Shown: positions 46,901 to 56,457 of the stretch, piece after piece
How the letters are laid out: the number at the start of each line of letters is the position of its first letter
Numbering within the stretch: position 1 is the stretch's first letter
NCBI GenBank assembly: GCA_030533085.1
Contig: JAUNJZ010000002.1
Span: 62,001 to 126,000 of the forward strand
DNA from: Synergistaceae bacterium
Lineage (GTDB): Bacteria; Synergistota; Synergistia; Synergistales; Synergistaceae
Direction of reading: 5' to 3'
Length of the DNA: 64,000 bases
Program-made: the position numbers and the translations under genes
Notes under the pieces: model-generated
The model's input: only the letters and a program-made list of their open reading frames with translations
What the model was told of the DNA's origin: nothing
Database searches by the model: none

Positions 46901-47578
46901 AATCTCCTTACCGTCGAAGAGCCGGATTATCTCATCCGTATTCTGAATGCCGAAGGCTCTCAGCATCTGAGTGACGGGTATCTTCTTGCGGTTATCTATC
47001 TTTACTGAAAGCACGTCACCGGGGGCAAGCTCAAACTCTATCCACGCCCCGCGGTCGGGGATGAGCTTCGCGATAAAGCTCTCCTGCCCCGGTATTCCAA
47101 GCTCGGCGCTGTAATACACGCCCGCCGAACGCGCAAGCTGATTGACGACGACACGCTCCGTGCCGTTGATGATAAAGGTTCCTCTCTCCGTCATCGCGGG
47201 AAAGTCGCCGAGATAAATTTCTTCTTCCTTGATTTCGCCGCTCTTTTTGTTTATCAGACGGATCGTCGCGCGCAGCGGTCTCGACCATGTAAGGTCCCTG
47301 CTGCGAGCCTCATCCAGACTGATAGGAACAGGATCGACGTAATATCTTACGAACTCAAGTGCGAATGAACCGTCGTAGCTTTCGATAGGAAAAATCTCAT
47401 CGAAAAGCTCCTTCAACCCCTGGGATTCGCGGCGGTCAGGGTCTGTCTCCGCCTGAAAAAACCACTGATAGGAATTGCGCTGAACCTCCACCAGATCCGG
47501 CAGCGGTATCAGGTTCTTTTCCTTGCCGAATGTCTTACGGCGCTCGTATGCTTTGCCCGAAGTCTCTTTGCCCTGCAT
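43898..47578 (-). CDS. rpoB: DNA-directed RNA polymerase subunit beta
   Basis: 1226-residue beta subunit. The rifampicin pocket ([20 protein letters not shown], then [13 protein letters not shown]) has the sensitive-type sequence; [10 protein letters not shown] and [20 protein letters not shown] near the C-terminus are canonical. ATG 47578 with GGAGG eight bases upstream is chosen; the frame open to 47629 runs into the promoter. Unusually, rplJ and rplL are not upstream: rpoB starts its own transcript. Confidence 0.98.
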   Translation of the reverse strand: MQGKETSGKAYERRKTFGKEKNLIPLPDLVEVQRNSYQWFFQAETDPDRRESQGLKELFDEIFPIESYDGSFALEFVRYYVDPVPISLDEARSRDLTWSRPLRATIRLINKKSGEIKEEEIYLGDFPAMTERGTFIINGTERVVVNQLARSAGVYYSAELGIPGQESFIAKLIPDRGAWIEFELAPGDVLSVKIDNRKKIPVTQMLRAFGIQNTDEIIRLFDGKEIEKDLIGDEVNGMLLAEDILTDNSGNPIGNGLRKNTRLTKEHMEVLWTHGRTKVLVWDIDPSLAATIERDMTDTPDAAILELFRRLRPNEPARMENAREYISSVFFDPRRYNLGRVGRYKINRRLQLDIDSRERLLTVTDIVAILKGLIRLRDGDERMDDIDHLGNRRVRAVGELLQNQVRIGLLRMERIARERMTTTPDLATAMAKDLINVRPISASLREFFGSGQLSQFMDQTNPLAELTHRRRLSALGPGGLSRERAGFEARDVHHTHYGRVCPIETPEGPNIGLVTSLATFARINEYGFLVCPRRKVVDGKVTEDIVYLSADDEDEFYVGRADMPMDDEGNVIPSSTGGIYVRHRDNTIEIDPKELNYLDISPKQIVSISTALIPFLEHDDANRALMGSNMQRQAVPLVFPDSPIVGTGIEHRIAKDSGSCVVSRRAGTVSYVDADRIEIAADDGGRDEYRMSKFRRSNQGTVIHQKPIVSHGQHVDANEIIGDGQSCDEGELALGRNVVVAFVSWEGYNFEDAILLSQKLVKEDFYTSIHIEEYEVESRDTKLGPEEISRDIPNVGEDALKNLDEDGIVRIGAEVKAGDILVGKVTPKGESDQSPEEKLLRAIFGEKAREVRDTSLRVPHGEGGKVVEIKRLSREKNSEDLSPGVNEVVKVYVAQFRKITEGDKMAGRHGNKGVVSRIMAEEDMPYLSDGTPVDVVLNPLGVPSRMNLGQVLETMLGFVAMQNGYKVVTPVFESVTAEDIAEDVKRVQENKYPEMRDDCKITIYDGRTGEPMANPVMVGVMYMLKLIHLVDDKIHARSIGPYSLITQQPLGGKTQFGGQRFGEMEVWALEGYGAAHMLQEMLTVKSDDIRGRLKTYERIVKGENLTKPGVPESFRVLIKELQGLALDVEIMYADGSFGELVLNDDEDKNVRHVSFKPDSTVDDIEAVFEADTSAAAAKNTSDGINDIFSDGAIGLHETDEEKEAAVLLDDDLFESTPQTGEQGDEN

Positions 47579-47635
47579 GGGAGCATCCTCCCCATTCGAA
47601 GATTTTGATGAAACTGTACAATCGTACAAATGGGA

Positions 47636-47663
47636 ATTATAGCAAAAAAGCGACAGCTGTCAA
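47636..47663 (-). promoter_or_regulatory. Promoter of rpoBC
   Basis: Reading leftwards: perfect TTGACA, 16-base spacer, perfect TATAAT with an extended TGC in front. Lies 58 bases before the rpoB start; one of the strongest promoters in the window. Confidence 0.9.
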
Positions 47664-47794
47664 TAGACAGGTATCGCCTGTTTTTACTTTTCTGAAAAGA
47701 TATTATATTTACGTCAGGGCGGCCTATGCCGTCAGGCGCTATTATGAATCAACCCCAACCGTTTTGTCAAGCGGCGGAAGGGATTTTACGGGCA

Positions 47795-47824
47795 GCAGCA
47801 TTTACTTTTTAAGGTTAAATAAGA
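47795..47824 (-). mobile_element. Right-end fragment of an ISAs1-family element
   Basis: Matches the last 30 bases of the 14 kb remnant (transposase stop plus terminal repeat AGCATTTACTTTTT). Only the end was recognised; the rest of the element is missing or unrecognisable. Confidence 0.5.
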
Positions 47825-47981
47825 CGTCAAGCAAAACCTGCGGGAAAGGGTGTTCCTTTGCCCAGGCCCCCTCGCCGAGTCGGCTGGTTTCCCCATCAGG
47901 GCTGTCGGCGAAGCCAACTGGGGAAGTGTTGGCCTTGCCATTCACCCTTGACATTTCCGTTTTCTTCCGCCCTGCCGCACG

Positions 47982-48030
47982 CAAGACCGCCCGAAGCTTT
48001 TTCTGCTTCGGGCGGTCTTGTTTTGTTTTT
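47982..48030 (+). terminator. Strong hairpin with plus-strand T-run
   Basis: Perfect 16-bp stem CAAGACCGCCCGAAGC/GCTTCGGGCGGTCTTG with a 7-base loop, followed on the plus strand by TTTTGTTTTT. No plus-strand gene leads into it. On the minus strand it lies directly after the surface-protein gene but lacks a T-run there. Confidence 0.6.
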
Positions 48031-48047
48031 ATTCTTTGTTTCTTATG

Positions 48048-50231
48048 TTACTTTTTTCTTCTCCTCAGCGCGAGCGGCGGCAGCGCGAGCAGCGCCGTTG
48101 CGCCGATGCCGGCCGCGCAGCCGCCGGAGGAGCCGCCTGACGGCGTCGGGGTCGTGGATTGGGTCTGCTGCGCGTGGAGTACCGCTATCGGGTCGGTGAC
48201 TTTGCACGGCTCGTTCTTCGAGAGGTCAAAGTCTCCTCCGTCCAGGATGAATATGGTCAGCGTGTAACGGCTCGCCCTGTTTATCGCTCCGGTTACTATG
48301 TTGCCGTCCGCGTCGAGCAACGCCGCCTTTTTGTCGCCGAATTCAGTGCTGTCGGTCACCATGTCGAAGAAAAGGCTCCGGCTGTTCGGGAGCAGTTTTA
48401 TTACTTTGATCATTTTCACGTCTTTGACGTCGCCGAATATATCTCCGCTTACGTTGAAGCCAAGGGCGTGTATTCTGTCCTGTTGGCCGGCGGAGGAGGT
48501 TACTACCGGCAGCGCGGTGACGTGGTCGTAGGAGACTGCGCCGACTCTGCTTTCTATGTCGGCTATGGCTTTTTTGATCATATCGTTTGTGACGGCAAGG
48601 TTTCCTTTGCTGTCTGTCGTCAGTTCTTCCACGGTGAAGCCGCTTCCTTCAAGCTCTCTAACAGCCGTTTGCATCTCTTCCGGCGTACTGACGAAGTTCG
48701 CCTGTACCGGTACTATATTGTCTCCAAGCGCGACGGTAAGGTTAGGAACTACTGCCGTGGGCGTTATTACCGTTATTGCCTTGTCATCTGATACGGCGGC
48801 TTTAAGCACCGTTATAGCGCAGTTAAGGTTGGTTGAGAGCGGCGTTGTTATGTGGGCGAGGTTGTTGGGGTTGGAGAAGTCTGTCGCGTATATATTGACG
48901 CTGACTGTCAGAGTCGCTCTGCCTCCGGCGGCTCCCGTCAGCGTGTATGGCCATCCGTTGCGGTCGATGCTGGCAAAACCAGCCGGTGAAGTGTCGGACG
49001 AGGTTACGGAGAAGTAACCGCTCATATCCTCCGCCGTGCCCGGGTAAGAGGTGAAGACCGTCGCGCCGCCGCGGCTGACCATGATATTGCGCCGCGCCGG
49101 GAGGACAGTCGTGACGATATTTTCCATCGAATCGAGCGAGGCTGCGTCGGTGACCTGGCCGGTGCCATAACCGGCCGCGACATTAAGCCCCTGGTTAACA
49201 TCGCCGGAGACGAGCCAGCCGCAATTCGTTATCCTGCCTTCGTTATTCCCCACAATGCCGCCCAAGCGGCCGCCAGAAGCTTCGACGTTGCCGCTGTTCG
49301 CGCAGTTCGTTATCTTCTCTCCTGCTCCTACGTTATATCCCACAACGCCGCCCGCGTAGTTCACGGAGCTGTCGGAAGCTCTGACAAAGCCACTGTTTGA
49401 GCAGTTCTTTATCGTGGCTCTGTTAAGCCCCGCGACGCCCCCCGCGCTGTTGAGGCCGCTGGAGCCGGAGGTCGTGACAGCGCCGCCGTTCAAGCAGTTC
49501 GTTATCGTGCCGCTTGTTACGTTATTCCCCGTAACGCCGCCTGCGTAATTGGAGTTTCCGTCAGCGGAGGCCGTGACAGCGCCGCCGTTCAGGCAGTTCG
49601 ATATCGTGCCCTCGTTCCCCCCAGTAACACCGCCCACGTTACTGCTGTCGTTGCCGGTGGAGGCTCTGACAGCGCCTCTGTTCTCGCAGTCCGATATCAG
49701 GCCGTGGTTATTATACCCTGCGACGCCGCCGGCAAAGACGCCGCCGTCGGTCACGGTCACATTTGTATCGCCGCTGACAGTGAGATTGCGCACGATACCG
49801 CTCGCGGCTATCCAGCCGAAGAGGCCGGCGAAGTACGAGCCTTGCGTCTGAGTGAGGTCATTTGAGGTTATTTTGTAATTGCTGACTGTGTGGCCGCCGC
49901 CGTCGAATGTTCCGGCGTACTGAATGGTACCGTCGGCGATTGGCTTCCAGTTCGCGCCGCCGAGGTCTATATCGGCGGTGAGCTTCGCGCTGATGTCGTT
50001 GCTGCCGGCGTTGACGGCCTCGCGAAAATCAATGAGGTCTTGGCTTGTGGCAAGCTCGTAAACGCCCTCCGCGTTCTGGGTCAGCGCCCGCGCCGGCGCG
50101 GCGAAGGCAAATAGCGAAATGAGCAGTAAGAGCGATAATAAGGCGGGATAAACCTTATTACAGCTTATGGGGGGGGGGGGCGTACCTTTGTTCAGCGAAT
50201 TGTCATAGCTCTCCGTTTTTTCTTCCAGCAT
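48048..50231 (-). CDS. GLUG-repeat surface protein with Synergist-CTERM-like sorting signal, poly-C tract in N-terminus
   Basis: 727-residue secreted protein. A long polar N-region (1-26) containing four prolines from the C-run at 50180-50169 precedes the hydrophobic signal core (about 28-46). About 110-330 holds repeated GLUG-type units (AGGVTGNN..GTITNCLNGG). Beta-rich Ig-like segments follow. The C-terminus is PTPSGGSSGGCAAG, a hydrophobic ALLAL stretch and RRRKK, a tripartite tail like the Synergist-CTERM sorting signal, so it is likely processed and surface-anchored. ATG 50231 has AAGGAG ten bases upstream; a longer frame to 50357 starts inside the -35 box. With 12 C the frame is open; most other lengths would shut it. 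Adhesin role is inferred. Confidence 0.8.
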   Translation of the reverse strand: MLEEKTESYDNSLNKGTPPPPISCNKVYPALLSLLLLISLFAFAAPARALTQNAEGVYELATSQDLIDFREAVNAGSNDISAKLTADIDLGGANWKPIADGTIQYAGTFDGGGHTVSNYKITSNDLTQTQGSYFAGLFGWIAASGIVRNLTVSGDTNVTVTDGGVFAGGVAGYNNHGLISDCENRGAVRASTGNDSSNVGGVTGGNEGTISNCLNGGAVTASADGNSNYAGGVTGNNVTSGTITNCLNGGAVTTSGSSGLNSAGGVAGLNRATIKNCSNSGFVRASDSSVNYAGGVVGYNVGAGEKITNCANSGNVEASGGRLGGIVGNNEGRITNCGWLVSGDVNQGLNVAAGYGTGQVTDAASLDSMENIVTTVLPARRNIMVSRGGATVFTSYPGTAEDMSGYFSVTSSDTSPAGFASIDRNGWPYTLTGAAGGRATLTVSVNIYATDFSNPNNLAHITTPLSTNLNCAITVLKAAVSDDKAITVITPTAVVPNLTVALGDNIVPVQANFVSTPEEMQTAVRELEGSGFTVEELTTDSKGNLAVTNDMIKKAIADIESRVGAVSYDHVTALPVVTSSAGQQDRIHALGFNVSGDIFGDVKDVKMIKVIKLLPNSRSLFFDMVTDSTEFGDKKAALLDADGNIVTGAINRASRYTLTIFILDGGDFDLSKNEPCKVTDPIAVLHAQQTQSTTPTPSGGSSGGCAAGIGATALLALPPLALRRRKK
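50169..50180 (-). repeat. Homopolymeric C12 tract in the surface-protein gene, candidate phase-variation switch
   Basis: Twelve consecutive C on the coding strand, encoding Pro18-Pro21, downstream of the start codon and just before the signal peptide. No alternative start codon lies between the tract and the signal core, so slippage by one or two bases would abolish the protein. Confidence 0.75.
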
Positions 50232-50328
50232 TTTTATCCGACTCCTTAAAGCTTTGAATTTGAGCGGCCTCGCGGCGCGGCGGACAGAAAAAGCCGCCCT
50301 CCGAGCGTATAGAGCCGTCCATAAATGT

Positions 50329-50357
50329 ACGATATAAGCTTTTCGCGGTACTGTCAA
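50329..50357 (-). promoter_or_regulatory. Promoter of the GLUG surface-protein gene
   Basis: Reading leftwards: TTGACA, 17-base spacer, TATCGT, giving a leader of about 90 bases. The same boxes, spacing and much of the spacer recur in front of the decayed paralogue (14794-14822). Confidence 0.7.
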
Positions 50358-50514
50358 GCGGCGGATTTTGTTTTTTCCGGCGTGAGTGTGAAGAGAGAGA
50401 AATAAAGAAAGCGCAAAGGCGAAATCGGGCTGGGGCGCTCCGCTATTTTTGTTCGCCGGGGGAGCTTTTGCCTCCGATTGCCTTCAGCTCCCGCCAGCGG
50501 CGGAGGCGCGGCGC

Positions 50515-50549
50515 AAAAAAGCCGGAGAGACAGGCTCTCCGGCTTTTTG
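50515..50549. terminator. Bidirectional terminator after groL
   Basis: Perfect 9-bp stem GCCGGAGAG/CTCTCCGGC with a 5-base loop. The minus reading ends in TTTTTT and the plus reading in TTTTTG. Closes the groES-groL operon 36 bases after the groL stop. Confidence 0.88.
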
Positions 50550-50584
50550 TTTCGTTTTTCGGTTTATGCCGCGGGCTTTCGGGC

Positions 50585-52246
<1,662 letters not shown>

Positions 52247-52257
52247 TCAGTATTTTC

Positions 52258-52548
52258 TTATTTCTCGACTACCGCGAGAACGTCTCTTTCGCCGATTATG
52301 AGGTAGGTTTCGTCGTCTACCTTGACTTCGGTTCCCGAATATTTGCTGTAGATGATCTTATCGTCAACCTTGACTTCCATCGGCTGGCGAGTTCCGTTTT
52401 CAAGAACTTTGCCCGCTCCTACCGCTACGACGATACCTTCCACCGGCTTCTCCTTCACTGTGTCCGGAAGCACGAGTCCCCCCTTGGTTTTTTCTTCGTT
52501 GGGCGCTGCCTTGACTACCAGTCTGTCTCCGAGTGGCTTGAGTTTCAT
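52258..52548 (-). CDS. groS: Co-chaperonin GroES
   Basis: 96-residue 10-kDa lid of the chaperonin. [29 protein letters not shown] with the mobile loop that binds GroEL, and the C-terminal [23 protein letters not shown], are canonical. First gene of the operon, with AGGAGGG upstream of the ATG. Confidence 0.98.
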   Translation of the reverse strand: MKLKPLGDRLVVKAAPNEEKTKGGLVLPDTVKEKPVEGIVVAVGAGKVLENGTRQPMEVKVDDKIIYSKYSGTEVKVDDETYLIIGERDVLAVVEK

Positions 52549-52592
52549 AAGAAAATCCCTCCTGTTTTTATACTCTCTTTTGTTAAGTCATG

Positions 52593-52619
52593 TTAGCACT
52601 CACTCTTATTGAGTGCTAA
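52593..52619. promoter_or_regulatory. CIRCE operator of groESL
   Basis: Perfect TTAGCACTC-N9-GAGTGCTAA, the HrcA-binding inverted repeat, just downstream of the promoter and about 45 bases before groS. Indicates repression by HrcA, which is not encoded in the window. Confidence 0.95.
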
Positions 52620-52636
52620 TTTTCTTTACGACTGAG

Positions 52637-52665
52637 ATTTTAATAATTATATGCCGTTTTCTCAA
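52637..52665 (-). promoter_or_regulatory. Promoter of groESL
   Basis: Reading leftwards: TTGAGA, 17-base spacer, TAAAAT. The start site falls just before the CIRCE element, the usual arrangement. Confidence 0.75.
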
Positions 52666-52950
52666 ATCTGATTATGGGGAAATATTGCGTTTTTTAGTCT
52701 GTATTTTTGCCTTTTTGAAAGATAGCTGGATTATCCATAAAACGTTTGACTTTATTAAATCTTTGCGCTGTTTACCTGTTTTTCGGCTTTTTTAGAGATA
52801 AGCGTCCTTCCGCGGCCATTAAAAAAGGCCGGAGGGCTGTGCCCGCCGGCGCTTTTATTTTTTAATCCGCGCCTTTATTTTCAGCGGGAGCCTTTTCTGT
52901 TCCCGCGGCGATTTTACCGTGAATCGTATTGGCTTTCGGCTGTATTTTTC
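52666..52950. other. Intergenic region between groES promoter and tsaD
   Basis: 285 bases, very AT-rich from 52670 to 52800. No gene is recognised; a 60-codon plus-strand frame here begins inside CIRCE and looks random. Near tsaD a small hairpin (GCGGGA/TCCCGC, about 52883-52908) and the terminator at 52821-52850 are present. Confidence 0.4.
52821..52850 (-). terminator. Terminator downstream of tsaD
   Basis: Stem GCCGG.GGGC/GCCC.CCGGC with a single mismatch and 3-base loop; the minus-strand reading ends in CTTTTTT. It lies 100 bases after the tsaD stop. The plus reading is also T-rich. Confidence 0.65.
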
Positions 52951-53991
52951 TTACCAGAGGCTCCAGGAGGGGTTCGGCGAGAGGCGGAGGTCGGAGCGAT
53001 TTCCGCGCATGTATGAATTGTATCCCGCGGCCGCTATCATGACGGCGTTATCCGTACACATCGCGCGCGGCGGGAGGAAAAGTTCGATTTTTTTCGCCGC
53101 GGCGTAGCCGGCAAGGGCGGAGCGGAGGGCGGAATTTGCCGCAACGCCGCCGGATAGGGTTATCTGTTTCACTCCGCTTTTTTTAACGGCAAGTTTGAGC
53201 TTTATCAGCAGGCTTTCGACGACGGCGCGCTGAAAGGAGGCGCATATATCCGCCAGCGGCAGCTCCCCGCCGCGCTCGCGCTCCTTTTCTATCAGAGTTA
53301 TTGCCGCAGTTTTAAGTCCGCTGAAGCTGAATTCTATCTCTTTTGTGGAGGCGAGCGGTATCGGAAGCGTGAAGGCTTCCGCGCTGCCGGAGGCGGCAAG
53401 GCGGTCTATTGCGGGGCCTCCGGGATAGCCCAGCCCCAGCGTTTTGGATACCTTGTCAAAGGCCTCCCCCGCCGCGTCGTCGCGCGTGAAGCCCAGCAGC
53501 TCGTAGTCGCCGAATTTTCGTACAAGCACGATTTCCGTGTGTCCGCCGGAGACTATAAGCGAGATGAAGGGAGGGCGCGGCTGCCGCTCTCCGACGGCGC
53601 GGGCGGCGGCGAATATATGGCCTTCAAGGTGGTTTACGCCGATGAGCGGTATATCCCAGCCCTGCGCCAGAGCTTTCGCGGTCATTACGCCGACGAGCAG
53701 TGAGCCCATCAGTCCGGGGCCGGAGGTGACCGCGACTAGCGATATTTCCTTTCGCGGCTCTTTTACGCCGGCTTTGGCGAACAGCCTTTCAAGCAGCGGC
53801 AGGATTGCCTCCTGATGCATACGCGAGGCAAGCTCCGGCACGACGCCGCCGTAGGCGCTGTGGGAATCGATCTGGCTGGATATCAGGTCGGCCAGCACGT
53901 TGTTTTTTTCGTCTATCAGGGCGAGGGCCGTGTCGTCGCAGCTTGTCTCGACGCCAAGGGTGACGAAGCCTTTTTCTCCGCGCTCCGTCAA
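52951..53991 (-). CDS. tsaD: tRNA N6-adenosine threonylcarbamoyltransferase TsaD
   Basis: 346-residue TsaD (Gcp/YgjD), which transfers threonylcarbamoyl to A37 of ANN-decoding tRNAs with TsaB/TsaE. Landmarks: TLGVETSCDDTALAL, GVVPELASRMHQE, the metal motif GVNHLEGH, and the ATP-binding YPGGPAID. The start is a TTG at 53991 with GGAGG nine bases upstream and overlapping the previous stop (TTGA); the frame open to 54033 runs within the upstream gene. TsaB and TsaE are not in the window. Confidence 0.95.
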   Translation of the reverse strand: MTERGEKGFVTLGVETSCDDTALALIDEKNNVLADLISSQIDSHSAYGGVVPELASRMHQEAILPLLERLFAKAGVKEPRKEISLVAVTSGPGLMGSLLVGVMTAKALAQGWDIPLIGVNHLEGHIFAAARAVGERQPRPPFISLIVSGGHTEIVLVRKFGDYELLGFTRDDAAGEAFDKVSKTLGLGYPGGPAIDRLAASGSAEAFTLPIPLASTKEIEFSFSGLKTAAITLIEKERERGGELPLADICASFQRAVVESLLIKLKLAVKKSGVKQITLSGGVAANSALRSALAGYAAAKKIELFLPPRAMCTDNAVMIAAAGYNSYMRGNRSDLRLSPNPSWSLW

Positions 53992-54182
53992 TGTGAGCAG
54001 CCTCCGCAGCCGGCGCAGCTTCCGGAGCAGCATTTTTTACCGGCGCGCGGCTCGCCTTTCAGATGTATCAGTACGCGGCAGCGGCAGCGGGGGCATTTTT
54101 CCGCGTGGCTTTCGCTGGCGAATATCAGCCCGCAGTCCGCGCATCTGTAGCTGTGTTCCGCGGCTATTTCGGTACGTTCCAT
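53988..54182 (-). CDS. Small Cys-rich zinc-ribbon protein
   Basis: 64-residue protein with nine or more Cys. YRCADCGLIF and KCPRCRCRV make one zinc ribbon, similar in shape to FmdB-type regulators, and the tail KKCCSGSCAGCGGCSH adds a Cys cluster that could bind another metal. The stop overlaps the TTG start of tsaD, and its start lies inside the end of the secreted-protein gene, so all three are coupled. Function unknown. Confidence 0.7.
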   Translation of the reverse strand: MERTEIAAEHSYRCADCGLIFASESHAEKCPRCRCRVLIHLKGEPRAGKKCCSGSCAGCGGCSH

Positions 54183-54703
54183 TTTTCCGAATACTCCCCG
54201 TATCCCAGCTCTATCGTCTCTCCCTTTTTAAGCTCGGAGGCGGGAACGACGAAGGCGAAGTGGCCTTTTTCTTCCGAAGCGAGCGGGCCGAAGGGATTTG
54301 TCATGCTCGGCGATAGGATATCAGCCTTTTTCAGATGGTAGCCGCCGACGAATACTTTTGTGTAATCGAAGTCCCAGGGCTTGTATGTCTCGATATGGGC
54401 GATAAAGAGCGCCTTTTTCCGCGCGGCTTCGCTGCCGAAATACTGCGCCATTTCGTAGACCCACTGCTGCAGCCTGCTGTTTCCTGTGATGTGGTCAGAG
54501 AGAGTTTTATCGACATAGATGAGCTGCATCGTTCCGCGCGAGCCAAGCATCATGTCTCCAAGCCGCTCCCCCTCTATCCAAATATCGCTCTGTCTTACTT
54601 CGAGCAATTCTTCCAGCCCCTTTCCGTCAGCGGCGGCATGGGCAGGCGCGGCAAGCAGCGCCAGCGCAGCGAACAGACAGAATATTACTGATCCGATTTT
54701 CAT
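54164..54703 (-). CDS. Secreted protein of unknown function
   Basis: 179-residue protein with a clear signal peptide (residues 1-24, ending AHA), so periplasmic. No Cys pair and no familiar motif; the middle part SRGTMQLIYVDKTLSDHITGN and the C-terminal FAFVVPASELKKGETIELGYGEY suggest a beta-rich domain. I do not recognise the family. It lies between murJ and the zinc-ribbon protein; a TATGAT with an extended TGC (about 54764-54774) may provide its own promoter. Confidence 0.6.
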   Translation of the reverse strand: MKIGSVIFCLFAALALLAAPAHAAADGKGLEELLEVRQSDIWIEGERLGDMMLGSRGTMQLIYVDKTLSDHITGNSRLQQWVYEMAQYFGSEAARKKALFIAHIETYKPWDFDYTKVFVGGYHLKKADILSPSMTNPFGPLASEEKGHFAFVVPASELKKGETIELGYGEYSEKWNVPK

Positions 54704-54834
54704 TCCGTTTCATTCCTCCGCATATATCAATATCCGAGCATCAGGGAAAATTTCATCTCCCCGATTGATTATCATAGCATATTTTAAGGGCGCGGCGCGC
54801 ATTTCTCCGCAAGATTTACGGCAAATGCGCCTAT

Positions 54835-56457
54835 TCAGCGGCGGCCTTTGAGGGCGTCGCCTATCCAGCGCCACTCAGGGCAGCGAAGCGCGAGCGTAGA
54901 GAGGCCATAGAGGGCGGCGCTTCCGGTTATCGCGGCGGCAAGCCATAGGGCGCGGAGCGCGAGCCGGGAAGCCGCCGGATATGGGAGCAGGCATTTGAAG
55001 GCAAGCAGCGCGGCGGACATCGCGGCCAGAGGCAGAAGCACACGCCAGAGCCACTTTAATTCAAATATCCCCAGCTTTTCATTTATGTTTCGCGAGAGCT
55101 TCCAGGCGGCGAATATGCTGGCGCTGGTGAAGGCGACGGCAGAGGCGGCTGCGAGCCCCGCGTAGGCGAAGCCGCGCATGAGTACGACGCTGGCGCAGAG
55201 GTTTACGGCGACGGTCACGCCCGTGATGGCGACGGCGGCGCGCGGCATACGGCGGGCGTATATGGCGCGCATTATCACAGTGCTGCTGGCCATGCCGGGA
55301 AGACCGAGAGCGTAGAGGGAGAGGGCGGTCGATGTGGCGCGCCAGGCCCATTCTGTGAACGCGCCGCGGAAGAAGAGTATATGAACCATTTCGCTCGCTA
55401 TTATGCAGAGTCCGGCGGCTACGGGAAGGATGACAAATAGGTTGAAGCGCATGGCGTCGCGGATAAAGTCGCGGAATTCCGCGGTCTTGTCCGGATCTTG
55501 CCGCGAGAGCATCGGCAGAACGGCCTGGGATATGGCTATGACGAAGAGGCCGAGCGGAAGCTGCAAGACGCGGTCCGCGTATGTGAGCACTGAGATGGAG
55601 CCGCCCTTGAGGAAGGAGCCGAGCATACGGCTGATTACCGGGTTAAGCTGGTTCAGCGACAGTCCGGCGGCATAGGGCAGGAACAGCGCCATCATATTTC
55701 TGAGACGCGGGTCGCCGCGGCCGGGCATTTTAGGGCGCAGCGCGAATTTCAGCCGTCCGCACCAGTATACCTGCAAAAGCATGTGGAAGAGTCCGCCGAG
55801 CAGCACGGCGACCGCCAGATTCCAGACAGAGAGGCTGCGGCGCGTGGATAATAAAAAAAGTATGTAGACCAGATTGCTGACGGCGGGGGCAACGGCGGGG
55901 ATGAAGAAGCTGCCGAGACTGTTGAGCACGCCCATCGCCAGCGCGCCGATCGATACGAGCATGAGGAATGGGAACATCATCCGCGTCAGCGATATTGCAA
56001 GCCCGCGCTCCTCCGCCGCGAAGCCGGGAGCCATTATGTCAACCAATGCGGGGGCAAATATCACTCCGACGGCGACGACGCAGCTGCATCCGAATATCAG
56101 TATCGTCATCGCCTCGTCGGCAAGCTTTTTCGCGCTGTCGCGGCCATCCGACGAGAGCGTGCGGGAGAATACCGGAACAAACGCCGCGGAGAGCGCCCCT
56201 TCGGCCAGGAGCTGCCGTGAAAGGTTCGCGAGCGTGTAGGCCACAAAAAAAGCGTCGAGCTGCCGCGTCGCACCGAAGAGCGCGGCAGTCAGCATTTCGC
56301 GCACAAGCCCAAGCACGCGGCTGACGAGGGTGCCCATCATCATGCGCATGGCGTGAAATACCATGCCGCCCAGGCCGCCGCTTGTCTCCCTTGCCTTTTC
56401 CGGCGCTTCGCCGCCTTTTTCTTCCGGCCTCTTTTCCTGTTCTTCCACAGCCGTCAC
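54835..56457 (-). CDS. murJ: Lipid II flippase MurJ
   Basis: 540-residue integral membrane protein with about 14 segments, of the MurJ/MviN group in the MOP superfamily, which moves lipid II across the inner membrane. Landmarks: VSRVLGLVREMLTAALFG at the first segment, EGALSAAFVPVFS, and ADRVLQLPLGLFVIAISQAVLP. The start is a GTG whose bases overlap the lptB stop (GTGA). An N-terminal 25-residue Glu/Arg-rich extension precedes the first segment. Confidence 0.93.
   Translation of the reverse strand: MTAVEEQEKRPEEKGGEAPEKARETSGGLGGMVFHAMRMMMGTLVSRVLGLVREMLTAALFGATRQLDAFFVAYTLANLSRQLLAEGALSAAFVPVFSRTLSSDGRDSAKKLADEAMTILIFGCSCVVAVGVIFAPALVDIMAPGFAAEERGLAISLTRMMFPFLMLVSIGALAMGVLNSLGSFFIPAVAPAVSNLVYILFLLSTRRSLSVWNLAVAVLLGGLFHMLLQVYWCGRLKFALRPKMPGRGDPRLRNMMALFLPYAAGLSLNQLNPVISRMLGSFLKGGSISVLTYADRVLQLPLGLFVIAISQAVLPMLSRQDPDKTAEFRDFIRDAMRFNLFVILPVAAGLCIIASEMVHILFFRGAFTEWAWRATSTALSLYALGLPGMASSTVIMRAIYARRMPRAAVAITGVTVAVNLCASVVLMRGFAYAGLAAASAVAFTSASIFAAWKLSRNINEKLGIFELKWLWRVLLPLAAMSAALLAFKCLLPYPAASRLALRALWLAAAITGSAALYGLSTLALRCPEWRWIGDALKGRR

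Larger units (their letters stand above)
47664..48047. other. Intergenic region with an IS end fragment and an orphan hairpin
   Basis: 384 bases between rpoB's promoter and the surface-protein gene. It contains, on the minus strand at 47824-47795, a 30-base match (27 identical) to the right end of the ISAs1-family remnant at 15091-15120, ending a frame in LFNLKK and stop just as there. The plus-strand hairpin at 47982-48030 is listed separately. No real gene is recognised; a 60-codon minus frame at 47802-47984 ends in that IS fragment but its upstream part has no recognised family. Confidence 0.55.

Noticed and set aside
47655-47690. Small stem ACAGG/CCTGT with TTTTT near the rpoB promoter
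   Set aside because: Five-base stem overlapping the promoter region with no plus-strand gene ending there.
47802-47984. 60-codon minus-strand frame
   Set aside because: Ends in the IS right-end fragment and its upstream part resembles no family; treated as IS debris, not a gene.
52613-52795. 60-codon plus-strand frame in the AT-rich spacer
   Set aside because: Start lies in the CIRCE element, no ribosome-binding site, Phe/Ile/Leu content explained by AT-richness.
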